Source: Rhizobiales bacterium 62-47
GTDB taxonomy: Bacteria > Pseudomonadota > Alphaproteobacteria > Rhizobiales > Xanthobacteraceae
Direction of reading: 5' to 3'
Assembly: GCA_001899255.1 (NCBI GenBank)
Contig: MKVX01000011.1
Coordinates: forward strand, 62,001 to 126,000
DNA length: 64,000 nucleotides
The notes beneath the pieces are model-generated. The model saw nothing but the letters and a program-made list of their open reading frames with translations, had not been told where the DNA came from and did no database searches. This document shows, one piece after another, positions 8,244-16,499 of the stretch. Each line of letters starts with the position of its first letter. The stretch's first letter is position 1. Both the position numbers and the translations under genes were made by a program.

Positions 8244-9073
8244 TCGTTTCATCCAACGACACAGTTCGCATTTCCGCGGATCCTCCAAAGGGGAGCACGT
8301 CGTTACAGCGCCTGCTGCGTTCGGACGCATTTGCCTCAATCGCCTCCCCGATCGTCATCTTGCTGGTCTGGGAAATGCTTGTCCGCGTGCAGCTGCTTGA
8401 TGCGCGTTTCTTTCCGACACCATCATCGGTGATCGTCGAACTGGTCAGCATGATCCGATCGGGTGAGATCTTCGTTCATATTGCATGGACGGTTTCACGC
8501 GTCGCCATTGGCACCTTACTGGGTGCAATCCCTGGCCTGGTCTTCGGCGTGCTGCTGGGACTGTCACCTGTCCTTCGGACGTTCATACAACCTGCCATCT
8601 CTGCACTCTATCCAATCCCGAAGATCGCACTATTCCCGCTGGTGATGATGATCTTCGGCATCGGCGACGCCTCGAAATGGGTCATCGTCGCAATTGCTGT
8701 ATTCTTCCAAGTCTTCTTCAGCACCTTGGCTGGCGTCGTCAACATCGACAAGATCTATCTCGACGTCGCATCAAACTTCAAAGCAAGCCGCTGGCAGACT
8801 TACTGGACTATCGCGATTCCCGGAGCCCTCCCGTTCATATTCACCGGCCTGCAACTTGGCCTCGGCATGGCATTGATCGTGGTCGTCATCGCCGAAAATT
8901 TTGGCACCCAGGTCGGTGTCGGCTACATCATCTGGCAGTCCTGGCAGGTATTCGAGGTCCGCAATATGTATGTCGGACTAATCGTGGTGGCGTTCCTGGG
9001 GTATTGCTTCCAGCTATTATTGCAACGGCTGCAACGGGCCGTGATTCCGTGGAAGAAAGACGGCGGAACGTAG
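8240..9073 (+). CDS. ABC transporter permease, NitT/TauT type
   Basis: A 277-residue inner-membrane protein with about six hydrophobic helices and the binding-protein-dependent transport loop around residues 165-200 (ASNFKASRWQTYWTIAIPGA, the EAA-like coupling helix). SsuC/TauC-type in length and layout. It forms the membrane channel for the ATPase immediately upstream, with which it overlaps by 4 bases. This is the last gene of the catabolic operon on the plus strand; the LysR gene beyond it is convergent. Confidence 0.9.
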   Translation: MIVSSNDTVRISADPPKGSTSLQRLLRSDAFASIASPIVILLVWEMLVRVQLLDARFFPTPSSVIVELVSMIRSGEIFVHIAWTVSRVAIGTLLGAIPGLVFGVLLGLSPVLRTFIQPAISALYPIPKIALFPLVMMIFGIGDASKWVIVAIAVFFQVFFSTLAGVVNIDKIYLDVASNFKASRWQTYWTIAIPGALPFIFTGLQLGLGMALIVVVIAENFGTQVGVGYIIWQSWQVFEVRNMYVGLIVVAFLGYCFQLLLQRLQRAVIPWKKDGGT

Positions 9074-9138
9074 GAGCAAAGGCAGGACCGGGCTGCACTG
9101 CGCCCCATCGCGCCATATCGAATGCCATCCAGCGCGTT

Positions 9139-10038
9139 CTACGAACGCGAGTACGCTCCCGTCTTTAATAGCAACGCGAGGAAAGTACGGGCCGCCGGTG
9201 ACAGTGCCTTCCCGTTGCGCTGGTAAATATAAAAGGCCCGCTCGATCAGCGGCTCGACCAAGGGAATGAAACGGACGCGAAAATTCTTCTGCAAAGCACG
9301 CGCATAGTCGGGTGCAGTCGTAATGCCGACTCCCTCGCCCGCCAGGGCGAGAGCCGTGGGCAGATGTTCGACTACGGTTGCATCTTCGAGCCGCTGTGTC
9401 CGCCCCTGCTGCCAGAGCGCGGTTCTGATATCGTCGCCAAACGTGCTGGGATAGTAAATCCACGGATCGTTGCGCGTTTCGCTCCATCTAATCGAACGTC
9501 GGCGGGCAACGCGATGCGATAGACCGCAAACGAGTCGAATTGGCACGTTACGAAAGAAGGTCCGTTCTACTCCCGGATCACTCGGCCGATCTGGCCCAAT
9601 TCCGAATTCCACCGTGCCACGCGATACCGCCGCCGGAATATCGTCGAGCGTCGTGTCGAGCAACTTGATCGAGATGGCTGGGTGCCGCCGGTAGAAGGCG
9701 GCCAGTACGGGCGGTATCAACGTGCATGCCATCACTTCCGGCACCGCGACACGAAGAGAGCCTCGTTGCAGCTGTCTCACGTCAGACGCGCGCTGCGATA
9801 TGCGATCGAGGTCATCCATCATGCGCCGGGCGATCGGGACCAGCTGCAGGCCCATCTCGGTCAGGACCACGCGCTTGCGTTCACGGCTGAACAGGTCGAG
9901 GCCGACTTCCGATTCCAACTGGCGAATAACCATGCTTACCGCTGATTGGCTCAGGTTGAGCCTGCGAGCGGCAAGCGTGAAGCTGCCGGTGTCCACTGTA
10001 GCGATGAAGGCCCGGAGCTGGCGCAGACTGATATGCAT
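9139..10038 (-). CDS. LysR-family transcriptional regulator
   Basis: A 299-residue LysR protein. The N-terminal helix-turn-helix (GSFTLAARRLNLSQSAVSMV, about residues 17-36) is followed by a substrate-binding domain. It ends 65 bp from the permease gene and is divergent from the ferredoxin gene (94-bp gap). By LysR convention it probably controls the ferredoxin/cupin pair, and perhaps the upstream operon. Its effector cannot be read from sequence. Confidence 0.9.
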   Translation of the reverse strand: MHISLRQLRAFIATVDTGSFTLAARRLNLSQSAVSMVIRQLESEVGLDLFSRERKRVVLTEMGLQLVPIARRMMDDLDRISQRASDVRQLQRGSLRVAVPEVMACTLIPPVLAAFYRRHPAISIKLLDTTLDDIPAAVSRGTVEFGIGPDRPSDPGVERTFFRNVPIRLVCGLSHRVARRRSIRWSETRNDPWIYYPSTFGDDIRTALWQQGRTQRLEDATVVEHLPTALALAGEGVGITTAPDYARALQKNFRVRFIPLVEPLIERAFYIYQRNGKALSPAARTFLALLLKTGAYSRS

Positions 10039-10132
10039 CAGGTTATCTTATGATGTCAGGAAAAAAACGCGTTTGACCCTATCATGGAAACTCCCAGTAT
10101 GCCCAAGTGATCTGGCGTCACAAGGGAAGCAA

Positions 10133-10456
10133 ATGCCGCAAGTTACTTTCGTTGAACCGTCCGGCACCCCTATTACCGTCGATGTGCCGGCTGGCGAGTC
10201 ATTGATGCGCGCAGCCGTCAACAATGACATCGACGGCGTCCTAGGGGAATGTGGCGGCGCTTGTTGTTGCGCAACGTGTCATGTCTACGTTGACGAAGCA
10301 TCAACGCCCGACGTTCCCGCGATCCGCGATATGGAAGCGCAGATGCTTGAGCATGTGGCTGCGCCACGAAACTCAAACAGTCGGCTCGCTTGCCAGATCA
10401 TCCTTCAACCATCGATGGAGGGACTCATCGTTCGATTGCCACCGACACAACTCTGA
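10133..10456 (+). CDS. Adrenodoxin-type [2Fe-2S] ferredoxin
   Basis: A 107-residue ferredoxin with the adrenodoxin/putidaredoxin pattern C40-x5-C46-x2-C49 and C87 (ECGGACCCATCH, then LACQI). Two extra cysteines, C44 and C45, sit inside the cluster loop, making an odd CCC run. I chose the ATG at 10133, preceded by GGAAG. Such ferredoxins feed electrons to cytochromes P450 or Rieske-type oxygenases. No oxygenase or ferredoxin reductase lies next to it, so its partner is unknown; the following cupin could be an oxygenase but would not normally need one. Confidence 0.88.
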   Translation: MPQVTFVEPSGTPITVDVPAGESLMRAAVNNDIDGVLGECGGACCCATCHVYVDEASTPDVPAIRDMEAQMLEHVAAPRNSNSRLACQIILQPSMEGLIVRLPPTQL

Positions 10457-10530
10457 CCGACACAACACCAGGCCTGGTCAGGCGAGCCAAACATCGCCGG
10501 CCAGGCTCCCCTCTGCAAGGAAAGCCAAGG

Positions 10531-10941
10531 ATGCATTCCAAATCGCTTCAAATCGGACCGAACGACAGTCCCTGGGAGCCAGCTAGCTACAACATCAAAT
10601 GGACTGATGGGCGCGAATATGGCCGCTTCCGCCGCGTGCTTCGCCGAGATGAACACGGATTGACAATCATCGCGCGCTTCATAGCACCGCCCGGCAAAGC
10701 GTGGAAGATCGTCGGCCGAGCACCAGAACTGGGTGAGGAAGTCTACCTGCTGAAGGGAGCTTATTACGACACCCAAGGCCGCATCACCGCGCCCGAAGGC
10801 ACTTTCATGTTCAATGCGCCCGGCGCCTTGCATGGCGGCATATCGACTGACCTGACGGCATTTATTCATTGGTGCAGCGGCAAGCCCGACGAGATCGTTT
10901 CGACTGATCTGATCGATTTCGAGGTTCGTGAACCGGCTTGA
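10531..10941 (+). CDS. Cupin-fold protein, unassigned
   Basis: A 136-residue protein with the barrel-like pattern of a small cupin (GLTIIARFIAPPGKAWKIVG, ELGEEVYLLKGAYYD, FMFNAPGALHGG). The metal-ligand set is incomplete: one His in ALHGG and a Glu-Glu pair are visible, so metal binding is uncertain. The start at 10531 follows an AAGGAAAG ribosome site. It lies 74 bp after the ferredoxin gene in the same direction and probably shares LysR control. Function unknown. Confidence 0.7.
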   Translation: MHSKSLQIGPNDSPWEPASYNIKWTDGREYGRFRRVLRRDEHGLTIIARFIAPPGKAWKIVGRAPELGEEVYLLKGAYYDTQGRITAPEGTFMFNAPGALHGGISTDLTAFIHWCSGKPDEIVSTDLIDFEVREPA

Positions 10942-11307
10942 CGTCTGGCGTGGGTCAGCGGCCGGATTCATTCGAGGCAAAATTCCTGACTTGTGGGCTC
11001 TTCCCTCCTCTCGCGCTCTTGACGCGAGACCGCCCTTATTCGAGGAAGCAGACTTGAGTGAGAGAGCCCAGAGACCGTCGCTGTCGACAGCACGGTCGTC
11101 ACGCATGGGTCGTTGCTCTCGGTCGTCTCGGATCGCTTGGATGCGAGACACAGCCTGGCTGGCCACCCAGTGCCGATCGCACCCGTCTCATCTTTAGTCC
11201 CCTGCAAATAACGTGTCATACGGGGATCTCGCCATTCCAAGAATTCTGAGTACGGCTTGCGAGCAAGAAATCGCACATCCGCTATGTCAATGAAGGGGAC
11301 AAACGAC
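10942..11307. other. Intergenic stretch without a recognisable gene
   Basis: No reading frame here has family similarity or a convincing ribosome site. It separates the cupin gene from a small frameshifted gene. I see no strong hairpin or repeat. Confidence 0.5.
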
Positions 11308-11531
11308 ATGATGGTCGCACAGCTTGAGACCTGCCAGACCGGTGAGCTTGCGAAGCACGATCGGAAGGGGAGGAGTTTATCAGGCAGCGGTACTGGGAGT
11401 TGAACGCGAGCAAGGCAATTCTGCCAGCGAATGCTCGCGAACTCGTTCGCAAACGAGCAGAGAGGTACAGGAATTCTGCCGATCGCGATCACTTCCTCGA
11501 TGGCTTGCGCAAGGCAGGACTGTTGGGGTGA
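11308..11531 (+). pseudogene. Small conserved-type protein broken by one frameshift
   Basis: From the ATG at 11308 (AAGGGG 9 bases upstream) the frame begins MMVAQLETCQTGELAKHDRK. At the G-run around 11366-11371 it must shift by one base to continue as GEEFIRQRYWELNASKAIL and later AERYRNSADRDHFLDGLRKAGLLG before TGA (11529-11531). The two halves join into one coherent helical protein of about 74 residues. I read this as a one-base deletion. I know the RQRYWELNASKA pattern only as an uncharacterised small protein type. Confidence 0.55.
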
Positions 11532-11759
11532 ACCCAACGACGCTTGCGCCTGATGCACGCCCTTGAGCCGTCATGGGTTATCGTACAGAGCAAATTCTCA
11601 CGAGGCGTCGGGGCTCAAGCGTCATTAACGCTGGCTTTCCCGAGGTTCTTTGGGCAGACGCTTGCATTCTCGCACGCTGCTTTGTTGATGCCCGATGCGA
11701 TCCGCCCGCCCCCAATTTGCAACGAGGGAAGAACCAGGTGGCGGGCCAAGGACGCAATC

Positions 11760-14700
11760 TTAAGACACGTTCTGAGGTCGTTCGCGCAAGGCTATGTAAA
11801 TCGCGGGAATGACGAGGACCGTCAGAAGCGTCGACGACGCGAGCCCAAACAGCAGCGAGATCGCTAAGCCCTGGAAGATCGGATCGAGCAGGATGGTCGC
11901 CGCACCGATCATCGCCGCAAGTGCCGTGAGCAGGATTGGTTTGAAGCGCACCGCGCCGGCTTCGAGCACCACGTCGCGCAGGGCTTTGCCCTGCCCGCCG
12001 CTGTGCCGGATGAAGTCAACCAGCAAGATCGAATTGCGGACGATGATGCCCGCCAGCGCGATGAACCCGATCATCGACGTGGCGGTGAACGGTGCGCCCA
12101 GCAACCAATGGCCAATCAGTATTCCGATCAGCGTCAGTGGGATCGGCGTCAGGATGACCAACGGAAGTTTGAAGCTGCGGAACTGGGCCACCACCAACAC
12201 GTAGATCCCGAGGATAGCGGCGGCGAACGCCGCGCCCATGTCACGGAACGTCACATAGGTGATTTCCCATTCTCCGTCCCACAATAGTGTGGGGTGCGAT
12301 TCGTCGGTTGGCTGCCCATGCATGCTGATGACGGGCTTGGGTAGCGCGCCCCAGTCGTGGGCATCGACGCGCTTGGCGACCTCCAGCATGCCATAGAGCG
12401 GCGCCTCGAAGCGGCCCGCGAGCTCGGCCATCACCAGGTCTGCAAACCTTCCGTCGCGCCGAAAGATCGCCGGCGAGCCCTGCTCGACGGTCGCCTTGAC
12501 GACCTGTCCGAGTTCGACAACTGTCTTGCTACCGGGCAGCGTATTGGCCGGCACTGGCGTCGAAGCCAGCGCCTCCGTCCAGGCGAGATCGCGCTTCGGC
12601 AGCCGGACCGCGATTTCGATCGGATTACGGTCTTCGCCACGGTGCGAATAGCCGATCGGTACGCCGCGGAACAGCGTCTGAATGGTGTCGTAGACGTCGC
12701 GCTGTTCCACGCCGAAGAACTCAAGTCGATCCTGATCGATCGACAATCGCAGCCGCGGCCGCTTCTCGCCAATCGAATCGTCGATGTCGACGATGAACGG
12801 TACTTCCGAAAAGATTTTCTTCAGCTCACCGGTGATCGCCCTGCGGGTCGCCGCATCGGGTCCATAAACTTCGGCTAGCAATGTCGCCAGCACCGGCGGA
12901 CCGGGTGGCACTTCGACAACCTTAATGCTGGTGCCGGCGGGGATGCGAACCACCTTGAGACGCTGTCGAAGGTCGAGCGCAATATCGTGGCTGGCGCGCT
13001 TGCGCTCCCCACGCGCGACGAGGTTGACCTGCAGCTCACCCAGTTCAGGCCGTTCACGCAGGTAATAGTGACGCACGAGCCCGTTGAAATTGAACGGCGC
13101 CGGCGTGCCGGCATAGGACTGCACCGACATGATCTCGGGCAATCCGCGCGCGATATCGGCAGCCTGAAACAGCACCCGTTCGGTGTCCTCAAGGCTTGCG
13201 CCTTCGGGCGTATCGACCATGACGGCGATTTCAGACTTGTTGTCGAACGGCAAGAGCTTAACGGTCACCGATTTGGTCACAAACAGCATCATCGACAACA
13301 GCGTTGCGACACCGACGGCAATCAGGAATATCCAGGATGATCGCTTGCTGCGTACGATCGGGGCCGCGAAACGCCGGTAGATGCGGCCGAGTAGGCCTTC
13401 GTCGTGAGCGGCATGATCCGAACCTGCGGCACCTTCGCGAGGCGCCAGCCGCAACATCAGCCAAGGTGCCACCACCATAGCAACGACAAACGAAAACAGC
13501 ATGGCCGCGGAGGCGTTGGCCGGGATCGGCGCCATGTAGGGGCCCATCAAGCCGGATACGAACAGCATCGGCAACAGCGCAGCAACCACCGTCAACGTCG
13601 CAACGACGGTCGGATTTCCGACCTCGGCGACAGCTTCGATCGTAGCCTGCAGGCGCGGCCTGCCGTCCTTCATCCCCCAGTGGCGGGCAATGTTCTCGAC
13701 CACGACGATCGCGTCGTCGACGAGGATTCCGATCGAGAATATCAGCGCGAACAGGCTGACACGATTGATCGTGTAGCCCATCAGATTGGCTGCGAACAGC
13801 GTCAGCAAGATCGTGGTGGGGATGACGACCAGCGTCACCAGTGCCTCACGCCAGCCGATCGCAATTGCGATCAGCGCCACGATCGAAATCGTCGCCAGAC
13901 CAAGGTGAAACAGCAGTTCGTTGGCCTTTTCGTTGGCGGTCTCGCCATAGTCGCGGGTGACCGTGACCTCAACATCGTCGGGGATCAGTCGCTGTTTCAG
14001 CCCATCGAGGCGATGCGAAATGTCCTCTGCGACGAGCACTGCGTTGGCGCCCGCGCGCTTGGCCAGGGCAAGGCTGACCGCAGGCACGCGCTCCCAGTTG
14101 CCCTTGCCGTCGCGCGCGTCGTTCCAGACGCGGTGCTCAGCCGCGCTCGGCCCGATGACAACCGACGCGACATCTTTGACGTAAACGGGCCGCCCGTCCC
14201 GCGTCGTAATCAGGAGCAGCCCGACATCGGGAATTCCCGACAGGGTCTGTCCGGCCGCGACATTGCGAACGATGCCGCCGTCGCGAACGTCGCCTGCCAG
14301 GAATGAACGATTGGCGTCCTTGACCTTGGCGACCAGCTGTTGAAGCGTAACGCCGAAGAGCGACAGCTTCTCCGGATCTGGCTCGACGCGGATCTGGGGG
14401 GCGGCGCCTCCGGAGATATAGCTCAATCCTACATTATCGACCTTGGTCAGTTCGGTCCGCAGCTTGTCAGCCAGTTCATACAGGCTCGTGTCGGTCCAGC
14501 GCCTCGCCGCTTCCGGCTTCGGAGACAAAGTGAGGACGGTTACCGCCACGTCGTTGATCCCGCGTCCGATAACCAGCGGCTCCGGAATGCCGATTGGAAT
14601 TCTATCGAGATTGGCGCGAAGTTTTTCATGGACGCGCAGGATCGCTTCGTCGGATCTGGTTCCGACCAGGAAGCGCGCTGTCACCATCACCCGATCGTCT

Positions 14701-14969
14701 TCAGTCTGGCTGTAGACGTGCTCCACGCCGTCGATGCCTTTGACGATGGCTTCGAGCGGCTTGGTGACGAGTTCGACCGCATCCGGTCCCCGCAGTCCGT
14801 CGGCGTTGACGCGGATGTCGACCATGGGAACACTGATCTGCGGTTCTTCCTCGCGCGGAATGACCATGACGGCGATCAGTCCAAGCATCAGCGATGCCAG
14901 CAGGAACAGCGGCGTCAGCGGCGATCTGATGGTCGCCTGCGTCAATCGTCCGGAGAGGCCGAGATTCAC
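11760..14969 (-). CDS. RND-family efflux transporter permease (AcrB/HAE-like)
   Basis: A 1069-residue inner-membrane RND protein of full length, with two repeats of one plus five transmembrane helices and large periplasmic loops. The family PREEEPQISVPMVDI motif follows helix 1, and LIFSIGILVDDAIVVVENI carries the helix-4 Asp pair of the proton relay. Residues PTTILLTLFAANLMGYTINR fit the HAE-1-like branch rather than heavy-metal pumps. It overlaps its adaptor gene by ATGA and is the last gene of a BigR-like regulator-adaptor-pump operon opposite sulfide-oxidation genes. The cargo is unknown; export of a sulfur species or a quinone-like toxin is inference. Confidence 0.92.
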   Translation of the reverse strand: MNLGLSGRLTQATIRSPLTPLFLLASLMLGLIAVMVIPREEEPQISVPMVDIRVNADGLRGPDAVELVTKPLEAIVKGIDGVEHVYSQTEDDRVMVTARFLVGTRSDEAILRVHEKLRANLDRIPIGIPEPLVIGRGINDVAVTVLTLSPKPEAARRWTDTSLYELADKLRTELTKVDNVGLSYISGGAAPQIRVEPDPEKLSLFGVTLQQLVAKVKDANRSFLAGDVRDGGIVRNVAAGQTLSGIPDVGLLLITTRDGRPVYVKDVASVVIGPSAAEHRVWNDARDGKGNWERVPAVSLALAKRAGANAVLVAEDISHRLDGLKQRLIPDDVEVTVTRDYGETANEKANELLFHLGLATISIVALIAIAIGWREALVTLVVIPTTILLTLFAANLMGYTINRVSLFALIFSIGILVDDAIVVVENIARHWGMKDGRPRLQATIEAVAEVGNPTVVATLTVVAALLPMLFVSGLMGPYMAPIPANASAAMLFSFVVAMVVAPWLMLRLAPREGAAGSDHAAHDEGLLGRIYRRFAAPIVRSKRSSWIFLIAVGVATLLSMMLFVTKSVTVKLLPFDNKSEIAVMVDTPEGASLEDTERVLFQAADIARGLPEIMSVQSYAGTPAPFNFNGLVRHYYLRERPELGELQVNLVARGERKRASHDIALDLRQRLKVVRIPAGTSIKVVEVPPGPPVLATLLAEVYGPDAATRRAITGELKKIFSEVPFIVDIDDSIGEKRPRLRLSIDQDRLEFFGVEQRDVYDTIQTLFRGVPIGYSHRGEDRNPIEIAVRLPKRDLAWTEALASTPVPANTLPGSKTVVELGQVVKATVEQGSPAIFRRDGRFADLVMAELAGRFEAPLYGMLEVAKRVDAHDWGALPKPVISMHGQPTDESHPTLLWDGEWEITYVTFRDMGAAFAAAILGIYVLVVAQFRSFKLPLVILTPIPLTLIGILIGHWLLGAPFTATSMIGFIALAGIIVRNSILLVDFIRHSGGQGKALRDVVLEAGAVRFKPILLTALAAMIGAATILLDPIFQGLAISLLFGLASSTLLTVLVIPAIYIALRERPQNVS

Positions 14970-15955
14970 GGGTGCACCAGCTTGTCGCCAGCACGAATGC
15001 CGGACAGTATTTCGAGGCCATTGGGAAGCTCGGCACTGGGCAGGTCACGCCCACGTTGCACGGGTACGTCGAGCATCCGGTCCCCTTGAGTCAGGTGGAC
15101 GTAATCAACACCAAAACGAGTCGTCACATAGTCTGACGGGATCACGAACGCCGTCCGCGTGCCTCCCGAGATCCAGACTCGGAGCCGGTCGCCAACAAAA
15201 TATTCACCGAGGTTCTCCACGGTAGCATCGGCGATGACGCGGCCATCTTCGATCTGCGGATAGACCAAGTCGATCACACCGGTCTTTGATATCTGCTCGC
15301 CGAACTCGGCACCATCGACACGAACCTTGTCGCCGGCTTTGAGAAAACGGGCATGGCGCTCCGGCACCCGCAGCCGGAGCTTGAAATTTTGCTGCGCGAT
15401 CATCGCAACCGGATCGCCGGGCAGCACGACTGAACCGACTGCTACCAACTTTTTCAGGACGCGCCCGCCGGCGGGGGCAAGCACCTGTCCCTCACTGAGT
15501 TGCTGCTGGATGACGGCACGCTCGGCGGTCCGCGCCCGTAGCCCGTTTTCGGCAACGTTGAGTGCGGTCCTGGCCTCGTCGAGCTTAACGCGGGGCAGCG
15601 TGCCACGCTCCACCAAACCCTCGATACGGGTGAAATCGACTTGCGCCTGGCTCGATTGCGCCTGCAACGCGTCGATCTGCGCGTCGAGCGCCTTCATCTG
15701 CAATGCGAGCTTTTCGTCTCCAATCGCCGCGATCGCCTGGCCGCTCGTGACAGAATCGCCTTCCCGTACATTGAGCTGAACGACGACGCCTCCAATGCGT
15801 CCACGCGCCGGCACAACACTGATGCTCTCAACGGTGGCGAACACCGCCTTTTCGTCGGTCACCGCGCGTGACGCAACCGTGAGAGTTTCGGCCGCGGCCA
15901 CAGGCGCAGCGAACGCGCTCGCGGCAAGCATTCCAAGTATCACCAATCTAAACAT
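14966..15955 (-). CDS. RND efflux periplasmic adaptor (membrane fusion protein)
   Basis: About 329 residues from the ATG at 15955, which places a signal peptide (MFRLVILGMLAASAFAAPVA) directly at the N-terminus. In-frame starts at 15985 and 16045 are possible but would put a polar leader before it. The HlyD/AcrA layout is visible: a lipoyl half-motif (VVQLNVREGDSVTSGQAIAA), a coiled-coil hairpin (about residues 85-145, rich in Leu, Gln and Ala), a second lipoyl half (GQVLAPAGGRVLKKL) and a beta-barrel. It links the inner-membrane pump to an outer-membrane channel, which is not encoded here. Confidence 0.88.
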   Translation of the reverse strand: MFRLVILGMLAASAFAAPVAAAETLTVASRAVTDEKAVFATVESISVVPARGRIGGVVVQLNVREGDSVTSGQAIAAIGDEKLALQMKALDAQIDALQAQSSQAQVDFTRIEGLVERGTLPRVKLDEARTALNVAENGLRARTAERAVIQQQLSEGQVLAPAGGRVLKKLVAVGSVVLPGDPVAMIAQQNFKLRLRVPERHARFLKAGDKVRVDGAEFGEQISKTGVIDLVYPQIEDGRVIADATVENLGEYFVGDRLRVWISGGTRTAFVIPSDYVTTRFGVDYVHLTQGDRMLDVPVQRGRDLPSAELPNGLEILSGIRAGDKLVHP

Positions 15956-16063
15956 CTTCCATCCATCTGACGGTACGTGCCGCATAGCTGCACCGAGCCT
16001 GCGACTTCTCGCTGACATTGGCGCAGCCACATTGACCTGCCTCAAGTTGTCGGCACGTCGACA

Positions 16064-16396
16064 CTATAGCTTTCGCTTGGGTTGCCCCGGTTTCGCGGAT
16101 GCACAGTAGACTTGATAGAGCGTCTTCAAGACTTCGCGCGCGGGATCGCTGGCGATTGAGTAATAGATCGTCTGGGCGTCACGACGCGCAGACACGAGCC
16201 CATCTTTGCGAAGGAGCGCCAGATGCTGGGATACTGTCGAGTCACGAAGGTCCAGGAACTGCGCGAGATCGCCAACCGAGCGCTCTCCATCAATCAACTG
16301 GCAGATGATCAACAGACGATGCCTGTTGGATAGCGCCTTCAAGAGATCACTGGCCTGATCGGCTGCCGCTTCCATTATCTTGCTATCAATTTTCAT
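16064..16396 (-). CDS. ArsR-family persulfide-responsive repressor, BigR/SqrR type
   Basis: A 110-residue winged-helix regulator (LRDSTVSQHLALLRKDGLVS is the recognition helix and wing). Two cysteines, C32 (LLIICQL) and C98 (LYQVYCAS), stand at the positions that form the polysulfide-sensing disulfide in BigR and SqrR; no ArsR metal-type CxC motif is present. The start at 16396 was chosen because the 35 residues upstream are not conserved-looking and cross the operator. It is divergent from the sulfide:quinone reductase operon and upstream of the adaptor and pump genes. It should repress both directions until sulfide or persulfide oxidises the cysteines. Confidence 0.85.
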   Translation of the reverse strand: MKIDSKIMEAAADQASDLLKALSNRHRLLIICQLIDGERSVGDLAQFLDLRDSTVSQHLALLRKDGLVSARRDAQTIYYSIASDPAREVLKTLYQVYCASAKPGQPKRKL

Positions 16397-16403
16397 ACTT
16401 GCG

Positions 16404-16427
16404 TATATACGAAATATTGAATATATA
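16404..16427. promoter_or_regulatory. Putative BigR/SqrR operator
   Basis: AT-rich imperfect palindrome: outer arms TATATA (16404-16409 and 16422-16427) and a self-complementary AATATT core (16413-16418), with 3-bp spacers. It begins 8 bases from the regulator start, between the divergent pump and sulfide operons. BigR-type regulators bind AT-rich dyads in such positions. The assignment rests on symmetry and context. Confidence 0.6.
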
Positions 16428-16499
16428 GTCAAGGCAGGTACTCGCAGCTGGCACAAATGAGTCGGTGCGGCTGCACCGGTAAACGCAGCGGAGACGGAC

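Noticed and set aside
13404-14306. 300-codon plus-strand open frame opposite the RND pump gene
   Set aside because: It is antisense to a strongly conserved gene, rich in Arg, Gln and His as expected for a GC-rich shadow frame, with no ribosome site or family pattern.
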